The notes under the pieces: generated by a model
Database searches by the model: none
Told to the model about the DNA's origin: nothing
Seen by the model: the letters and a program-made list of their open reading frames with translations, nothing else
In this document: piece after piece, positions 17,342 to 26,027 of the stretch
Numbering within the stretch: position 1 is the first letter of the stretch
Layout of the letters: every line of letters starts with the position of its first letter
Position numbers and translations under genes: made by a program
Source of the DNA: Chryseobacterium gallinarum
Lineage (GTDB): Bacteria > Bacteroidota > Bacteroidia > Flavobacteriales > Weeksellaceae
Assembly: GCF_001021975.1 (NCBI RefSeq)
Contig: NZ_CP009928.1
Span: 806,001 to 870,000, forward strand
Reading direction: 5' to 3'
Length of the DNA stretch: 64,000 nt

Positions 17342-19633
17342 ATGAAAAGACAATTACTTTCCCTAGGTCTTCTATTTACTGCTGTTTCATTAAGTGCGCA
17401 GTTAAAAAACTTTGAAGCAGATACTATCAGAACCCAAACGATTGAGGATATCAACCTTCATAAAACGGGAAATCCTAACCAGGCGAGAACTTTATCTACA
17501 AAGTCAAACCTTACGGTAATGGAAAACCCGCAGCCGATTGCTATTGTTACCCATGAAATCATTGAGCAGCAACAGGCCAAGCAATTGAGTGATGTTCTAC
17601 AAAACGTAAACGGGATGTATGTAACTTCATCCAGGGGAAATTCTCAGGACAGCTTTGGTGGGCGTGGTTTTATTTTAGGAAATGATAATATTTTCAAGAA
17701 TGGATCAAGAATAAACAGTGGAGTTTTCCCTGAAGTAAGTGGTCTGGAAAGAGTAGAAGTTTTAAAGGGAGCAAACGCAATGCTTTACGGAAATACTGCT
17801 GCCGGTGGTATTGTCAACATGATTACAAAAAAACCTAAATTCAATTTTGGGGGAAGCATAGGATTAAATGGCGGAAGCTGGAATTCCTATAAGCCTACAA
17901 TTGATGTTTATGGCCCTTTATCTAAAAATATTGCTTTCAGAGTAAACGGTGCATACGAATATGCTGAAAGTTTCAGAGATGTTGTACAATCTGAAAAATA
18001 TTATTTCAATCCGTCATTCTTATTTAATTTAAGTGATAGATCTCAATTAATTGTTGAGGCAGATTATCTTAAAAATAACTTTACCCCGGATTTTGGACTT
18101 GGGTCTATTACTGAAAAAGACCAAAGCTACAGATTGAATGATAGTTTTTCCAGAAACGTTTTCTTCGGAACTGACTGGCAATATCAAAATGTACAGCAAA
18201 CTTCTACGAATGTAACTTTCAATCATCAGTTTAACGAAAGATGGTCTTTAAATGCTACAGCTTCTTATCAAAACTATACGAAAGATTATTTTTCCTCTGA
18301 AAGAGTACAATGGATCTATGACACTAAAGATAAAACTGTAGATCCCAACAGGTTATCATGGAAAAGACCTTTTGGTAAAACGTATAACGAACAAAATTAT
18401 ACTTCTGCACAAGTAAACATCAATGGTGAATTCAATACCGGAAAAATCAACCATAAGGTATTAATTGGTTCAGATGCGGATTACAGCCAAGCAGATGCTT
18501 ATGCATATAATGTTACAGATCCAAAAAATCTTCTCTATTTAGATGATCCTTCAACATGGGGAAGTATTGGCATGCCTAATTCTACCCTTAATACAAGAAA
18601 CAGAATCAATACAAGAAGAATTGGAATCTATGCACAAGATTTTATCAGCTTAACGAAGCAACTAAAAGTAATTGCTGGATTAAGATGGTCTTATATAGAA
18701 AATATGCCTACACTAACAACCCGTTTTGCATCAAATGAGAAATTTGAAGTAGCCAATTCTTCAACATCTGATAATGCATTTTCTCCAAAAGTGGGGTTGG
18801 TTTATGCTCCGAATGAAAATCTTTCGGTATTTGCAACGTACACGAATTCATTTGCTTCAAATGCAGGATATACTTCAGATCAGTTTGGTACAGTAAATAC
18901 CAATCAAACTGTAACTCAAATTCAAAATCAGCTAACCGGGTTATCAAAACAAAGCATAAAACCATCAACAGTTGATCAATACGAAATTGGTGTAAAAAAG
19001 AACTTCTGGAACAATGCGTTAGCGGTTAACTTAACGGCTTACCAGATTATGTACAACAATTATTATCAAACTTATTGGTTTATTCCTACAACTACGCCTA
19101 ATGCAGCACCGGTAAATTCAACAGATACCAACCTTAAAGAATTTGCAGGAAATATGAGAAGCCGTGGTGTGGAATTAGACATTACGGGAAATCCTACAGA
19201 AAACCTATCTATTATCGGAGGTTTTTCTTATAATAATTCTGTATACCTTAACACTCCTGAAAAAGGATATGTTGAAAACCAAAGACTGGTAAGAACACCG
19301 GCTACAACAGCAAATGTTTCCGTTTTCTATAAATTTACGAACTATGTAAAAGGATTAAAAATTGGAGCTGGAATTTATTACATCGGAGACAGAATCGCCG
19401 GATGGAATGATACTAAATCTACCAATGTAAGCAGAAACAATGTAACTAGAATGTTTGATCTAAAAGATTATACTACTGTTTCTCTATCAGTTGGTTACGA
19501 GTGGAAGAAGTTCTCTATCCAGGGAAGAGTGGGTAACCTGTTTGATGTTGTAAACTACAACGTTCACGAAAATTATTCAGTAAACCCGATTACCCCAAGA
19601 AATTATTATTTTACATTGACATACAGACTTTAG
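17342..19633 (+). CDS. TonB-dependent siderophore receptor
   Basis: An outer-membrane receptor of 763 residues that would import ferric siderophores with TonB energy. The signal peptide ends at SLSAQ (about residue 20). The plug domain spans about 60-190 (QPIAIVTHEIIEQQ, LSDVLQNVNGMYV, GRGFILGNDNIFKNG, VEVLKGANAMLYGN, GGIVNMITKKP). The 22-strand barrel follows and ends in the terminal strand NYYFTLTYRL. The plug resembles FhuA/FoxA-type siderophore receptors rather than SusC, as there is no N-terminal CarboxypepD domain. It is followed by a PepSY membrane protein, a frequent partner of siderophore receptors. Confidence 0.92.
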   Translation: MKRQLLSLGLLFTAVSLSAQLKNFEADTIRTQTIEDINLHKTGNPNQARTLSTKSNLTVMENPQPIAIVTHEIIEQQQAKQLSDVLQNVNGMYVTSSRGNSQDSFGGRGFILGNDNIFKNGSRINSGVFPEVSGLERVEVLKGANAMLYGNTAAGGIVNMITKKPKFNFGGSIGLNGGSWNSYKPTIDVYGPLSKNIAFRVNGAYEYAESFRDVVQSEKYYFNPSFLFNLSDRSQLIVEADYLKNNFTPDFGLGSITEKDQSYRLNDSFSRNVFFGTDWQYQNVQQTSTNVTFNHQFNERWSLNATASYQNYTKDYFSSERVQWIYDTKDKTVDPNRLSWKRPFGKTYNEQNYTSAQVNINGEFNTGKINHKVLIGSDADYSQADAYAYNVTDPKNLLYLDDPSTWGSIGMPNSTLNTRNRINTRRIGIYAQDFISLTKQLKVIAGLRWSYIENMPTLTTRFASNEKFEVANSSTSDNAFSPKVGLVYAPNENLSVFATYTNSFASNAGYTSDQFGTVNTNQTVTQIQNQLTGLSKQSIKPSTVDQYEIGVKKNFWNNALAVNLTAYQIMYNNYYQTYWFIPTTTPNAAPVNSTDTNLKEFAGNMRSRGVELDITGNPTENLSIIGGFSYNNSVYLNTPEKGYVENQRLVRTPATTANVSVFYKFTNYVKGLKIGAGIYYIGDRIAGWNDTKSTNVSRNNVTRMFDLKDYTTVSLSVGYEWKKFSIQGRVGNLFDVVNYNVHENYSVNPITPRNYYFTLTYRL

Positions 19634-19718
19634 AATTAAATATATAATTACTCTTATTAAAGTGGAAATTGCATTGTTGCAGCTTCCACTTTTGAAATTT
19701 AAAACAAAACAATACGAT

Positions 19719-20234
19719 ATGGATAAGATTAAAGACACAAGAAGTTTCATGAGAGTCACTCACCGTTATCTTGGATATTTCCTTGCGGGTATTATGGCGG
19801 TGTATGCCGTAAGTGGAGTTATTTTGGTCTACAGGGACACAGATTTCCTGAAAAGTGAAAAAAAATATGAAAAGACTTTATCTGCCAACCTATCTGAAAA
19901 AGAACTGAAAAAGGAGCTGAAGATGAAAGGCCTTGAAGTGGAAAAAACAGAAGGCACCGTTCTTCACTTTAAAAAAGGAACTTATGATTCTGCAACCGGA
20001 GTAGCCAAATATTCAAAAATGGAACTGCCGTTTGTATTGGATAAAATGGTTTCGCTTCACAAATCACAGTCTAAGGATGCTATTGCCCCTTTAAGCGTAT
20101 TTTTCGGAGTGGCACTCTTCTTTTTTGTTATTTCTAGTTTCTGGATGTTCAATCCTAAAACCAAAGCCTTCAAACGTGGGATCAGGTTTACCATTGCAGG
20201 GCTGATTGTTTCAATTATTCTTCTGTTTATTTAA
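19719..20234 (+). CDS. PepSY-associated TM domain protein
   Basis: A 171-residue inner-membrane protein. ATG 19719 (MDKIKDTRSFMRVTHRYLG) is chosen; the upstream in-frame ATG would add 19 residues unlike the family. TM1 (YFLAGIMAVYAVSGVILVY) follows the HRYLG motif characteristic of PepSY_TM proteins. A short periplasmic domain leads to MVSLHKSQ and then two further helices near 120-170. Proteins of this family accompany TonB siderophore receptors and may help reduce or release iron in the periplasm. It is 85 bases downstream of the receptor and precedes a strong terminator, so the two form an operon. Confidence 0.8.
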   Translation: MDKIKDTRSFMRVTHRYLGYFLAGIMAVYAVSGVILVYRDTDFLKSEKKYEKTLSANLSEKELKKELKMKGLEVEKTEGTVLHFKKGTYDSATGVAKYSKMELPFVLDKMVSLHKSQSKDAIAPLSVFFGVALFFFVISSFWMFNPKTKAFKRGIRFTIAGLIVSIILLFI

Positions 20235-20260
20235 ATACCTTAATTCAGATTATATAATTA

Positions 20261-20311
20261 ATGACTGTCTTCCGCTTGATTTATCAGATCAATAAAGCGG
20301 AAGACAGTCAT
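20261..20311 (+). terminator. terminator of the receptor-PepSY operon
   Basis: A perfect 17-bp stem ATGACTGTCTTCCGCTT / AAGCGGAAGACAGTCAT with a 17-base loop, followed by CTTTTT. Confidence 0.9.
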
Positions 20312-20532
20312 CTTTTTGAAGTTCAATGACTTCCATATTATGCTTAGTGAATCTCAGTTTTTTATTTTTATAGTTACGAAATTATCAGGAGAATTGTTAA
20401 AAAATTAAAAAGTACATTGCATGAAATTTAACACTTTTTTTGAAAATTTGTCTAAAATTAAGACTCTGGCACATTTATTGTTTTTTCTATAATTCGTGAA
20501 TAATAAACATTTAATTATTAAAATAATAAATT

Positions 20533-21126
20533 ATGAAAAAACTTATTTTAACAGGGATATTAGCTGTAGCAGGTTTAACAGCAACTGCAAACGCTCAGAT
20601 TCAAAAAGGTAATTGGATGGTAGGAAGCAGTTTAATATCAAGTAATTTCGGATTAAATACAGGTGGCGGATATCAAATTGACATACAACCCAAAGGAGCT
20701 TATTTCATTGAAGATAATCTAGCCGTTGGAGGATATGTAACATTAGGTATCGGTAAATCTTCTAAGGAGGCGAGTACAAGATTTGATTATGGTGTAGGTG
20801 CTTTAGGACGTTATTATCTTTCTCCTGGAGAAAAAGGTGTGGACAACTTATTACATCACGGTAGATGGTTCTTCGAGGGTAACTTAGGTGTAGGTGGTTA
20901 TTCTATCAGCAATGGAGGTAACTCTACGACAGGTCTTGACTTTGGTGTAGGTCCAGGTTATTCATACTTTATCACACCAAACATTGGTCTGGAAGGTTTA
21001 GTAAAATATGCAGGTGTAACAGGTTTCGGCAATAAAGGTTTAACATCTAACATTACCTTTAATTTAGGATTTAGTATTTATTTGCCAACTTCTAAAGCTA
21101 AGCAAGTTATCAACGAGGTTAAGTAA
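20533..21126 (+). CDS. outer membrane beta-barrel (porin-like) protein
   Basis: A small exported barrel of 197 residues. The signal peptide MKKLILTGILAVAGLTATANA is typical. The body alternates glycine-rich strands (GNWMVGSSLISSNFGLNTGGG, GGYVTLGIGKS, GPGYSYFITPNIGLEGLVKYAG) and ends in a last strand before SKAKQ. This is the OmpX/OmpW-like 'outer membrane protein beta-barrel domain' type common in Bacteroidota. It stands alone with about 220 AT-rich bases upstream and a strong bidirectional terminator downstream. Transported compound, if any, is unknown. Confidence 0.78.
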   Translation: MKKLILTGILAVAGLTATANAQIQKGNWMVGSSLISSNFGLNTGGGYQIDIQPKGAYFIEDNLAVGGYVTLGIGKSSKEASTRFDYGVGALGRYYLSPGEKGVDNLLHHGRWFFEGNLGVGGYSISNGGNSTTGLDFGVGPGYSYFITPNIGLEGLVKYAGVTGFGNKGLTSNITFNLGFSIYLPTSKAKQVINEVK

Positions 21127-21147
21127 TCTTACTACTCATAAAAAAAT

Positions 21148-21178
21148 AAAGCGCCCCGGATTTATTCCGGGGCGCTTT
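21148..21178. terminator. strong bidirectional terminator
   Basis: A 13-bp stem AAAGCGCCCCGGA / TCCGGGGCGCTTT with a 5-base loop. T-tracts lie on both sides, between the convergent porin-like and peroxiredoxin genes. Confidence 0.92.
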
Positions 21179-21217
21179 TCGTACAAATTAAAACTAAACT
21201 ATAAAAAATCAAATAAA

Positions 21218-21853
21218 TCATGTATTCGGTTGTGGAGTATATCTCAGATAGGGTTTTATTTCTGTAACGCCCTTAGGAAATATCTTTCTTGCATAGTCCG
21301 TTGAAATAGATGGAGGAACAATCACGTCTTCCCCGTACTGCCAATTCACAGGAGTGGCAACTGTATGTGCATCTACCAATTGCAAAGAGTCTAATACTCT
21401 CAATATTTCATTAAAATTTCTTCCTGTAGAAGCGGGATAGGTAATAATCAATCTTACTTTTTTGGCAGGATCTATAATTAATAGAGAACGTACGGTAGCT
21501 GTAGTTGAAGCATTAGGATGTATGAAATCATACAGTTCTGAGATTTTCTTATCTCTGTCTGCAATAATCGGAAACCGGACCTCTGTATTTTGGGTTTCAT
21601 TAATATCCTTAATCCAGTTCTGGTGGTCCTCTACCCCATCCACACTCAGGGCAATAACTTTTGTATCTCTTTTCTCAAATTCAGACTGTAATTTTGATGT
21701 GTATCCTAATTCCGTAGTGCAAACCGGAGTATAATCTGCCGGATGTGAAAATAAAATCCCCCATGAATCTCCGAGATAATCATAGAAATTAATCACGCCT
21801 GAAGATGATTCTGCCTGAAAGTTGGGTGCTGTATCTCCTAATCTGATTGACAT
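21218..21853 (-). CDS. 1-Cys peroxiredoxin (Prx6 type)
   Basis: A thiol peroxidase that reduces hydrogen peroxide and organic hydroperoxides. At 211 residues it has Prx6 length. The active site is SHPADYTPVCTTELGY near residue 40, giving the P-x-x-x-T-x-x-C motif with peroxidatic Cys. IKPYLRYTPQP at the C-terminus belongs to the long dimerisation arm of the 1-Cys group; no resolving Cys is evident there. The promoter carries a palindrome overlapping its -7 box, suggesting control by a repressor or peroxide sensor. It lies alone and converges on the porin-like gene. Confidence 0.93.
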   Translation of the reverse strand: MSIRLGDTAPNFQAESSSGVINFYDYLGDSWGILFSHPADYTPVCTTELGYTSKLQSEFEKRDTKVIALSVDGVEDHQNWIKDINETQNTEVRFPIIADRDKKISELYDFIHPNASTTATVRSLLIIDPAKKVRLIITYPASTGRNFNEILRVLDSLQLVDAHTVATPVNWQYGEDVIVPPSISTDYARKIFPKGVTEIKPYLRYTPQPNT

Positions 21854-21868
21854 AATATTTTGTTTTAT

Positions 21869-21889
21869 AGTCTACAAATTTAGTAGACT
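21869..21889. promoter_or_regulatory. palindromic operator over the peroxiredoxin -7 box
   Basis: Arms AGTCTAC (21869-21875) and GTAGACT (21883-21889) are perfectly inverted around AAATTTA. On the minus strand TAAATTTG (21882-21875) is a TAnnTTTG box, so a dimeric regulator here would cover the -7 element. Confidence 0.6.
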
Positions 21890-21945
21890 TTTTGAAACTG
21901 ACAAATTTTTTGCTGAAAATTTATATCTTTAACTAAAAAATATTC

Positions 21946-22833
21946 ATGCAGAAAACTGGAATCAGTTATATTGATGTTGTTTACAAAGTCCTGGAAAACT
22001 GGTATGTAACTTTTGCCGAGCTTACCCCAAAGCTGATTGTCGGAATCCTGGTATTCACATTTTTTCTTCTTACCAGCAAATACCTGAGCATAATTGCAGT
22101 AAAGCTTTTTCATAAATTTTTCCCGAAAAGCCAGAAAGAAAGCTCTCTGGTTACGTTAATCGGAGTATTCAGATTTCTAATTATGCTAATGGGAACGTTT
22201 ATCTCCCTCGAAATAATGGGATTCAGCGGCTTTCTTTGGAAGTTTATCGGAAGTTTAGGTGTGGCGGGGGTTATTGCCGGGGTTGCCTTGAAAGACCTTG
22301 TATCGAGTATCTTTTCGGGAATGCTGATCGGAATTGATAAGGCTTTTAAAGTGGGAGATTATATTACCATCGGAACTCATTCCGGGACCGTACAGGAAAT
22401 CGGTTTTTTAACAACAAAGATTCTTACAGATGATGGCAAAAAAGCATATATTCCTAATCAGGTAGTTTTTAATGCACCATTTTATAATATTACAGCATCA
22501 CCACAACGAAGAATTATATTAAACTTTGAAATTCCTGCAGATGAGGATATCAGCAAAGCACAAAAAAGTATTCTTAATGTGATTAAAAATCTTGACAATG
22601 TGGATAAGCTGGATACGGCAGAGGTTATTTTTACAGACCTCAAACAAGGGGCATTTAACCTTCAGGTCAAATTCTGGATTAAAGTAGGTGCTAACCTGGC
22701 TCAGGTGAGAAGTAAGGCCTATTTAAACATTAAAGAACGTTTTGATGAGGATAAAATTCAACTTGTAACTCCAACGAGTATCAGTATTACGAATGGAGAT
22801 TCCAGCTTACCCGAAAGTCATCAGGATAAATAA
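21946..22833 (+). CDS. small-conductance mechanosensitive channel (MscS family)
   Basis: A 295-residue inner-membrane channel that would open under osmotic downshock. TM helices lie at about 23-45 and 65-88. The pore helix TM3, GVAGVIAGVALKDLVSSIF (about 102-120), keeps the small Ala/Gly pattern of MscS pores. KVGDYITIGTHSGTVQEIG and YIPNQVVFNAPFYN belong to the cytoplasmic beta domain, and the C-terminal alpha/beta domain ends near residue 280. Length is that of E. coli MscS. Monocistronic, with a terminator downstream; divergent from the peroxiredoxin gene. Confidence 0.93.
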   Translation: MQKTGISYIDVVYKVLENWYVTFAELTPKLIVGILVFTFFLLTSKYLSIIAVKLFHKFFPKSQKESSLVTLIGVFRFLIMLMGTFISLEIMGFSGFLWKFIGSLGVAGVIAGVALKDLVSSIFSGMLIGIDKAFKVGDYITIGTHSGTVQEIGFLTTKILTDDGKKAYIPNQVVFNAPFYNITASPQRRIILNFEIPADEDISKAQKSILNVIKNLDNVDKLDTAEVIFTDLKQGAFNLQVKFWIKVGANLAQVRSKAYLNIKERFDEDKIQLVTPTSISITNGDSSLPESHQDK

Positions 22834-22851
22834 TAAATGTCTATAAAATAA

Positions 22852-22881
22852 AGGCCACTTCAAAACTAAGGTGGTTTTTCA
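22852..22881 (+). terminator. terminator of the MscS gene
   Basis: A hairpin GCCACTT...AAGGTGG with one bulged G, followed by five T. Confidence 0.6.
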
Positions 22882-22898
22882 TTATAGCTTTTTTTGAG

Positions 22899-22931
22899 AA
22901 ACCTAACAGGTTTTTGAAACCTGTTAGGTTT
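22899..22931. repeat. dispersed-type palindrome
   Basis: A perfect 15-bp inverted repeat AAACCTAACAGGTTT / AAACCTGTTAGGTTT with a 3-base loop. Palindromes of this sequence are, as I recall, common intergenic repeats in Flavobacteriia genomes; here it lies between two terminators of convergent genes. Confidence 0.75.
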
Positions 22932-22983
22932 AAATAACTTTGCTGAAATTATTAACAAAATTTTGCCCTTGCATTGGCCAACA

Positions 22984-23014
22984 AAAAACCGCTCCACAAG
23001 TGTGAAACGGTTTT
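22984..23014 (-). terminator. terminator of sucC
   Basis: AAAACCGTTTCACA pairs with TGTGGAGCGGTTTT on the minus strand around a 4-base loop and is followed by T residues. Confidence 0.7.
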
Positions 23015-23037
23015 CTTATTTATTTGAAAATTTTAGA

Positions 23038-24228
23038 TTACGCTAAAACTTCTTTTACTTTGTTTGCAGCTTCTTCTAAAGTAATTGCAGAGTGTACCGG
23101 AAGACCAGACTCATCGATTAATTTTTTAGCTTCAACAGCGTTAGTTCCCTGTAATCTTACGATCAATGGAACCGGAAGGCTACCCATAGCTTTGTAAGCA
23201 TCTACAACCCCTTGAGCAACTCTGTCACATCTTACAATACCTCCGAAGATGTTGATCAGGATTGCTTTTACGTTTGGATCTCTTAAGATGATTCCGAAAG
23301 CAGTCTGTACTCTCTGAGCATCTGCAGTACCCCCTACATCAAGGAAGTTAGCAGGGTTACCACCTGATAATTTGATGATATCCATAGTTGCCATAGCAAG
23401 ACCGGCACCGTTTACCATACAAGCAACGTTACCATCCAGTTTTACGAAGTTAAGACCCGCTTCACCTGCTTCAACATCCATTGGATCTTCTTCTCTTGTA
23501 TCTCTTAATTCCGCTAAGTCTTTGTGACGGAATAATGAGTTATCATCTAAAGTTACTTTAGCATCTACAGCGATAATTTTGTTATCAGAAGTTTTCAACA
23601 CAGGATTGATTTCGAAAAGCGATGCATCGATACCAACGTAAGCGTTATATAAAGAGGTAATGAATTTAGTAAATTCTTTGAAAGCATTTCCTTCAAGACC
23701 TAGGTTGAAAGCAATTTTTCTAGCCTGGAACCCTTGAAGACCTAAAGCTGGATCAATGATTTCTTTGTGAATCAAGTGAGGAGTTACTTCAGCAACGTGC
23801 TCGATATCCATACCTCCTTCAGTAGAATATACAACTGTATTTTTACCTTCAGCTCTGTCTAACAGGATAGAAACATAAAATTCTTTAGTTTCTGATTCAC
23901 CTGGATAATATACATCCTCTGCAACCAAAACAGAATTTACTTTTTTACCCTCAGCAGAAGTTTGTGGTGTTACCAACTGCATTCCGATGATGTTCTGAGC
24001 GTTTTCTTTAAGTTTATCCATGTTTGGAGAGAACTTTACACCACCACCTTTACCACGACCTCCTGCGTGGATCTGTGCTTTTACTACCCATCCCTGAGCG
24101 CCGGTTTCAGCAGTTAGTTTTTCTGCAGCAGCTACAGCTTCATCTACGTTATTCGCTACGAAACCACGTTGGATAGCTACTCCGTACTTTGATAAAATCT
24201 CTTTTGATTGATACTCGTGAAGATTCAT
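23038..24228 (-). CDS. sucC: succinyl-CoA ligase (ADP-forming) beta subunit
   Basis: The nucleotide-binding subunit of the TCA-cycle enzyme that converts succinyl-CoA to succinate with ATP formation. 396 residues, as usual. The start is MNLHEYQSKEIL. The ATP-grasp domain shows VVKAQIHAGGRGKGGGVK near residue 50 and FEINPVLKT near 205. The CoA-ligase domain has GAGLAMATMDIIKLSGG and LINIFGGIVRCDRVAQG near 320. The alpha subunit gene sucD is not adjacent and not in the window. A separate arrangement of sucC and sucD fits what I know of Flavobacteriia. Has its own -7 box and terminator. Confidence 0.97.
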   Translation of the reverse strand: MNLHEYQSKEILSKYGVAIQRGFVANNVDEAVAAAEKLTAETGAQGWVVKAQIHAGGRGKGGGVKFSPNMDKLKENAQNIIGMQLVTPQTSAEGKKVNSVLVAEDVYYPGESETKEFYVSILLDRAEGKNTVVYSTEGGMDIEHVAEVTPHLIHKEIIDPALGLQGFQARKIAFNLGLEGNAFKEFTKFITSLYNAYVGIDASLFEINPVLKTSDNKIIAVDAKVTLDDNSLFRHKDLAELRDTREEDPMDVEAGEAGLNFVKLDGNVACMVNGAGLAMATMDIIKLSGGNPANFLDVGGTADAQRVQTAFGIILRDPNVKAILINIFGGIVRCDRVAQGVVDAYKAMGSLPVPLIVRLQGTNAVEAKKLIDESGLPVHSAITLEEAANKVKEVLA

Positions 24229-24266
24229 ATTATTTTTATTATTTTATTTAAATATTTAAAGGTTGA

Positions 24267-24274
24267 CAAATTTA
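24267..24274 (-). promoter_or_regulatory. -7 box for sucC
   Basis: TAAATTTG on the minus strand, 38 bases before the sucC ATG. Confidence 0.6.
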
Positions 24275-24359
24275 CTAAAAAGACACGGAAGTTCAAGTTT
24301 ATTGACTTAAAATTTAAAGTCCTGTTGACTTGATTTTTAACATATCATTTGATTTTCCC

Positions 24360-25637
24360 TTATTCTTCCGCCAATTTCTCTGATTGTGATCCGATAAACG
24401 GAATTTTTGGTGCCAGGAAATATCCTGTAAGACTGGCGAACAATATCGGCACAAAATAAGTAAACCCTGTTAATGTTCCTAAAATGATCGTTGTACTCAT
24501 CGGAGTTCTCGTTACACAGGCATTGATTGCTGCCATACAGCTTACAATGGCAAGCGTGGTGTCTACATTGGGAAATAAATTGTGGATAATTAATCCTAAT
24601 GTGGTTCCCACGAAGAAAAGGGGAATGATGAAGCCTCCTCTCCATCCTGAAGTTACGGTAATGGCAATGGCTACTATTTTAAAAACAAGGACAAGGATCA
24701 GAAAATTCAATCCGAAATTCCCACCAATCAACTGGTTGATTTCGTTATGTCCAAAATATCTTGTAATAGGGAAATTATAAGCAATAACGCCTAAAATGAT
24801 CCCTCCTACCAAGGTTTTAATATAGATGGGAAGATTTCTGTATTCAAAAAGTTTTTTAAAAAATTTCACGACAAAAATGAAAATCCATCCGAAGAATGTT
24901 CCTACAACTCCAAATAATGTGGCATATAAAAAATCATATACTCCCGTGTAATGGTAAGCCTTTAAATCCCAGGTTGCTCCAATACCCAAATGAATGATCA
25001 GAGCAAACATCAGGTAGCTGAAGCAGCTTGCTACTAATGCAGGGATAATAGCTTTATAATATTCTACAGCATGTTTATGATGCAGGATTTCCAATGAGAA
25101 AAGACTTCCTCCCAGTGGAGCTCCGAACAATGCTGTAAATCCGGAAGCCATTCCGGCAATACTTAAGGAACGCAGTTCTTCACCTTTCAGCCTGAATATT
25201 TTCCCCAACCAGGTTCCTGTAGATCCGGTTACCTGTACCAAAGGAGCTTCTGGACCTAAGCTTCCCCCTGATGCCACACAAAAAAGTGACGAAAGAATCA
25301 TGGATGGATTGTTCTTTGGCTCCAGCTTTCCTTTATTAAATCTGATATTATTAACAATCAGATGGATTTCCCCGGGATCACCAATAAAATGGATCACTAA
25401 TCCTGCCAGCAATCCGCAGATCGCCATCGTAGGAATTACTTCCCATCCCTGAAATTCAGCAAGGAACTCCGTAAAATGCTCCAGTACGATCCAGTATCCA
25501 CCGGCAATAATACCGCCTACCAAACCGGTAAAAGCCCACATAAAAAAAGTACGGCTGAACACAAAAGGATTAAATCTTATCGGCTGGTCCAATAAGTTAA
25601 AGGTTCTTATAAGCCGTCTTCTCCTGTTAATTTTCAT
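24360..25637 (-). CDS. ClC-family chloride channel or transporter
   Basis: A 425-residue membrane protein with about ten or more hydrophobic helices, matching the ClC core without cytoplasmic CBS domains. Selectivity motifs are visible: GGSLGPEAPLVQ near residue 125, GSLFSLEILHH near 180, and GWRGGFIIPLFFVG near 335 (G-x-F-x-P type). At the place of the gating glutamate in E. coli ClcA (GREGP) this protein has Leu (GSLGP), with Glu one residue after the Pro. That pattern occurs in a prokaryotic ClC subgroup, so exchange stoichiometry may differ. Last gene of the mvaA operon, two bases after the DUF423 gene. Confidence 0.88.
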   Translation of the reverse strand: MKINRRRRLIRTFNLLDQPIRFNPFVFSRTFFMWAFTGLVGGIIAGGYWIVLEHFTEFLAEFQGWEVIPTMAICGLLAGLVIHFIGDPGEIHLIVNNIRFNKGKLEPKNNPSMILSSLFCVASGGSLGPEAPLVQVTGSTGTWLGKIFRLKGEELRSLSIAGMASGFTALFGAPLGGSLFSLEILHHKHAVEYYKAIIPALVASCFSYLMFALIIHLGIGATWDLKAYHYTGVYDFLYATLFGVVGTFFGWIFIFVVKFFKKLFEYRNLPIYIKTLVGGIILGVIAYNFPITRYFGHNEINQLIGGNFGLNFLILVLVFKIVAIAITVTSGWRGGFIIPLFFVGTTLGLIIHNLFPNVDTTLAIVSCMAAINACVTRTPMSTTIILGTLTGFTYFVPILFASLTGYFLAPKIPFIGSQSEKLAEE

Positions 25638-25639
25638 TC

Positions 25640-26026
25640 TCAGATCTTATTTTTAGCAAAATAAAGAATCAGCATTCCCCAGCTTAGGATCATTAATAAA
25701 CCTCCTAGCGGGGTAATAGGTCCTAAAAATTTAAGATTAGCTCCTAAATAATCCTGCATACTTAAGAAATAGATACTTACTGAGAATAAAAACGTTCCGG
25801 CAATCATTAAAATGGACGTCCATTTTTCCGTTGATGTTTCAAATTTTAAAATATACCCGATAATCAGCAGAAAAAAAGCTGCATACATCTGGTATCTTAC
25901 TCCCGTTTCAAAACTTTCAAGTCTTTCTACGGACAATATCTTCTTCAAGGCATGTGCTCCGAATGCGCCGAGTATTACTGACAGCATTCCATACACCGCT
26001 CCAAAAATTAAAGTAATTGTTTTCAT
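25640..26026 (-). CDS. DUF423 family small membrane protein
   Basis: A 128-residue protein with four predicted helices. The N-terminal block FGAVYGMLSVILGAFGAHALKKIL and the GVRYQMYAAFFLLIIGY segment are signatures of DUF423 (YgdD-type) proteins; the C-terminal helix contains ITPLGGLLMILSWGML. Function is unknown in the family. It is one base from the preceding secreted-protein gene and two from the ClC gene, so all belong to one leftward transcript. Confidence 0.85.
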   Translation of the reverse strand: MKTITLIFGAVYGMLSVILGAFGAHALKKILSVERLESFETGVRYQMYAAFFLLIIGYILKFETSTEKWTSILMIAGTFLFSVSIYFLSMQDYLGANLKFLGPITPLGGLLMILSWGMLILYFAKNKI

Positions 26027-26027
26027 T

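Noticed and set aside
22899..22931. The AAACCTAACAGGTTT palindrome as a gene-specific terminator
   Set aside because: Both neighbouring genes have their own hairpins, and this palindrome type is a dispersed repeat as far as I recall.
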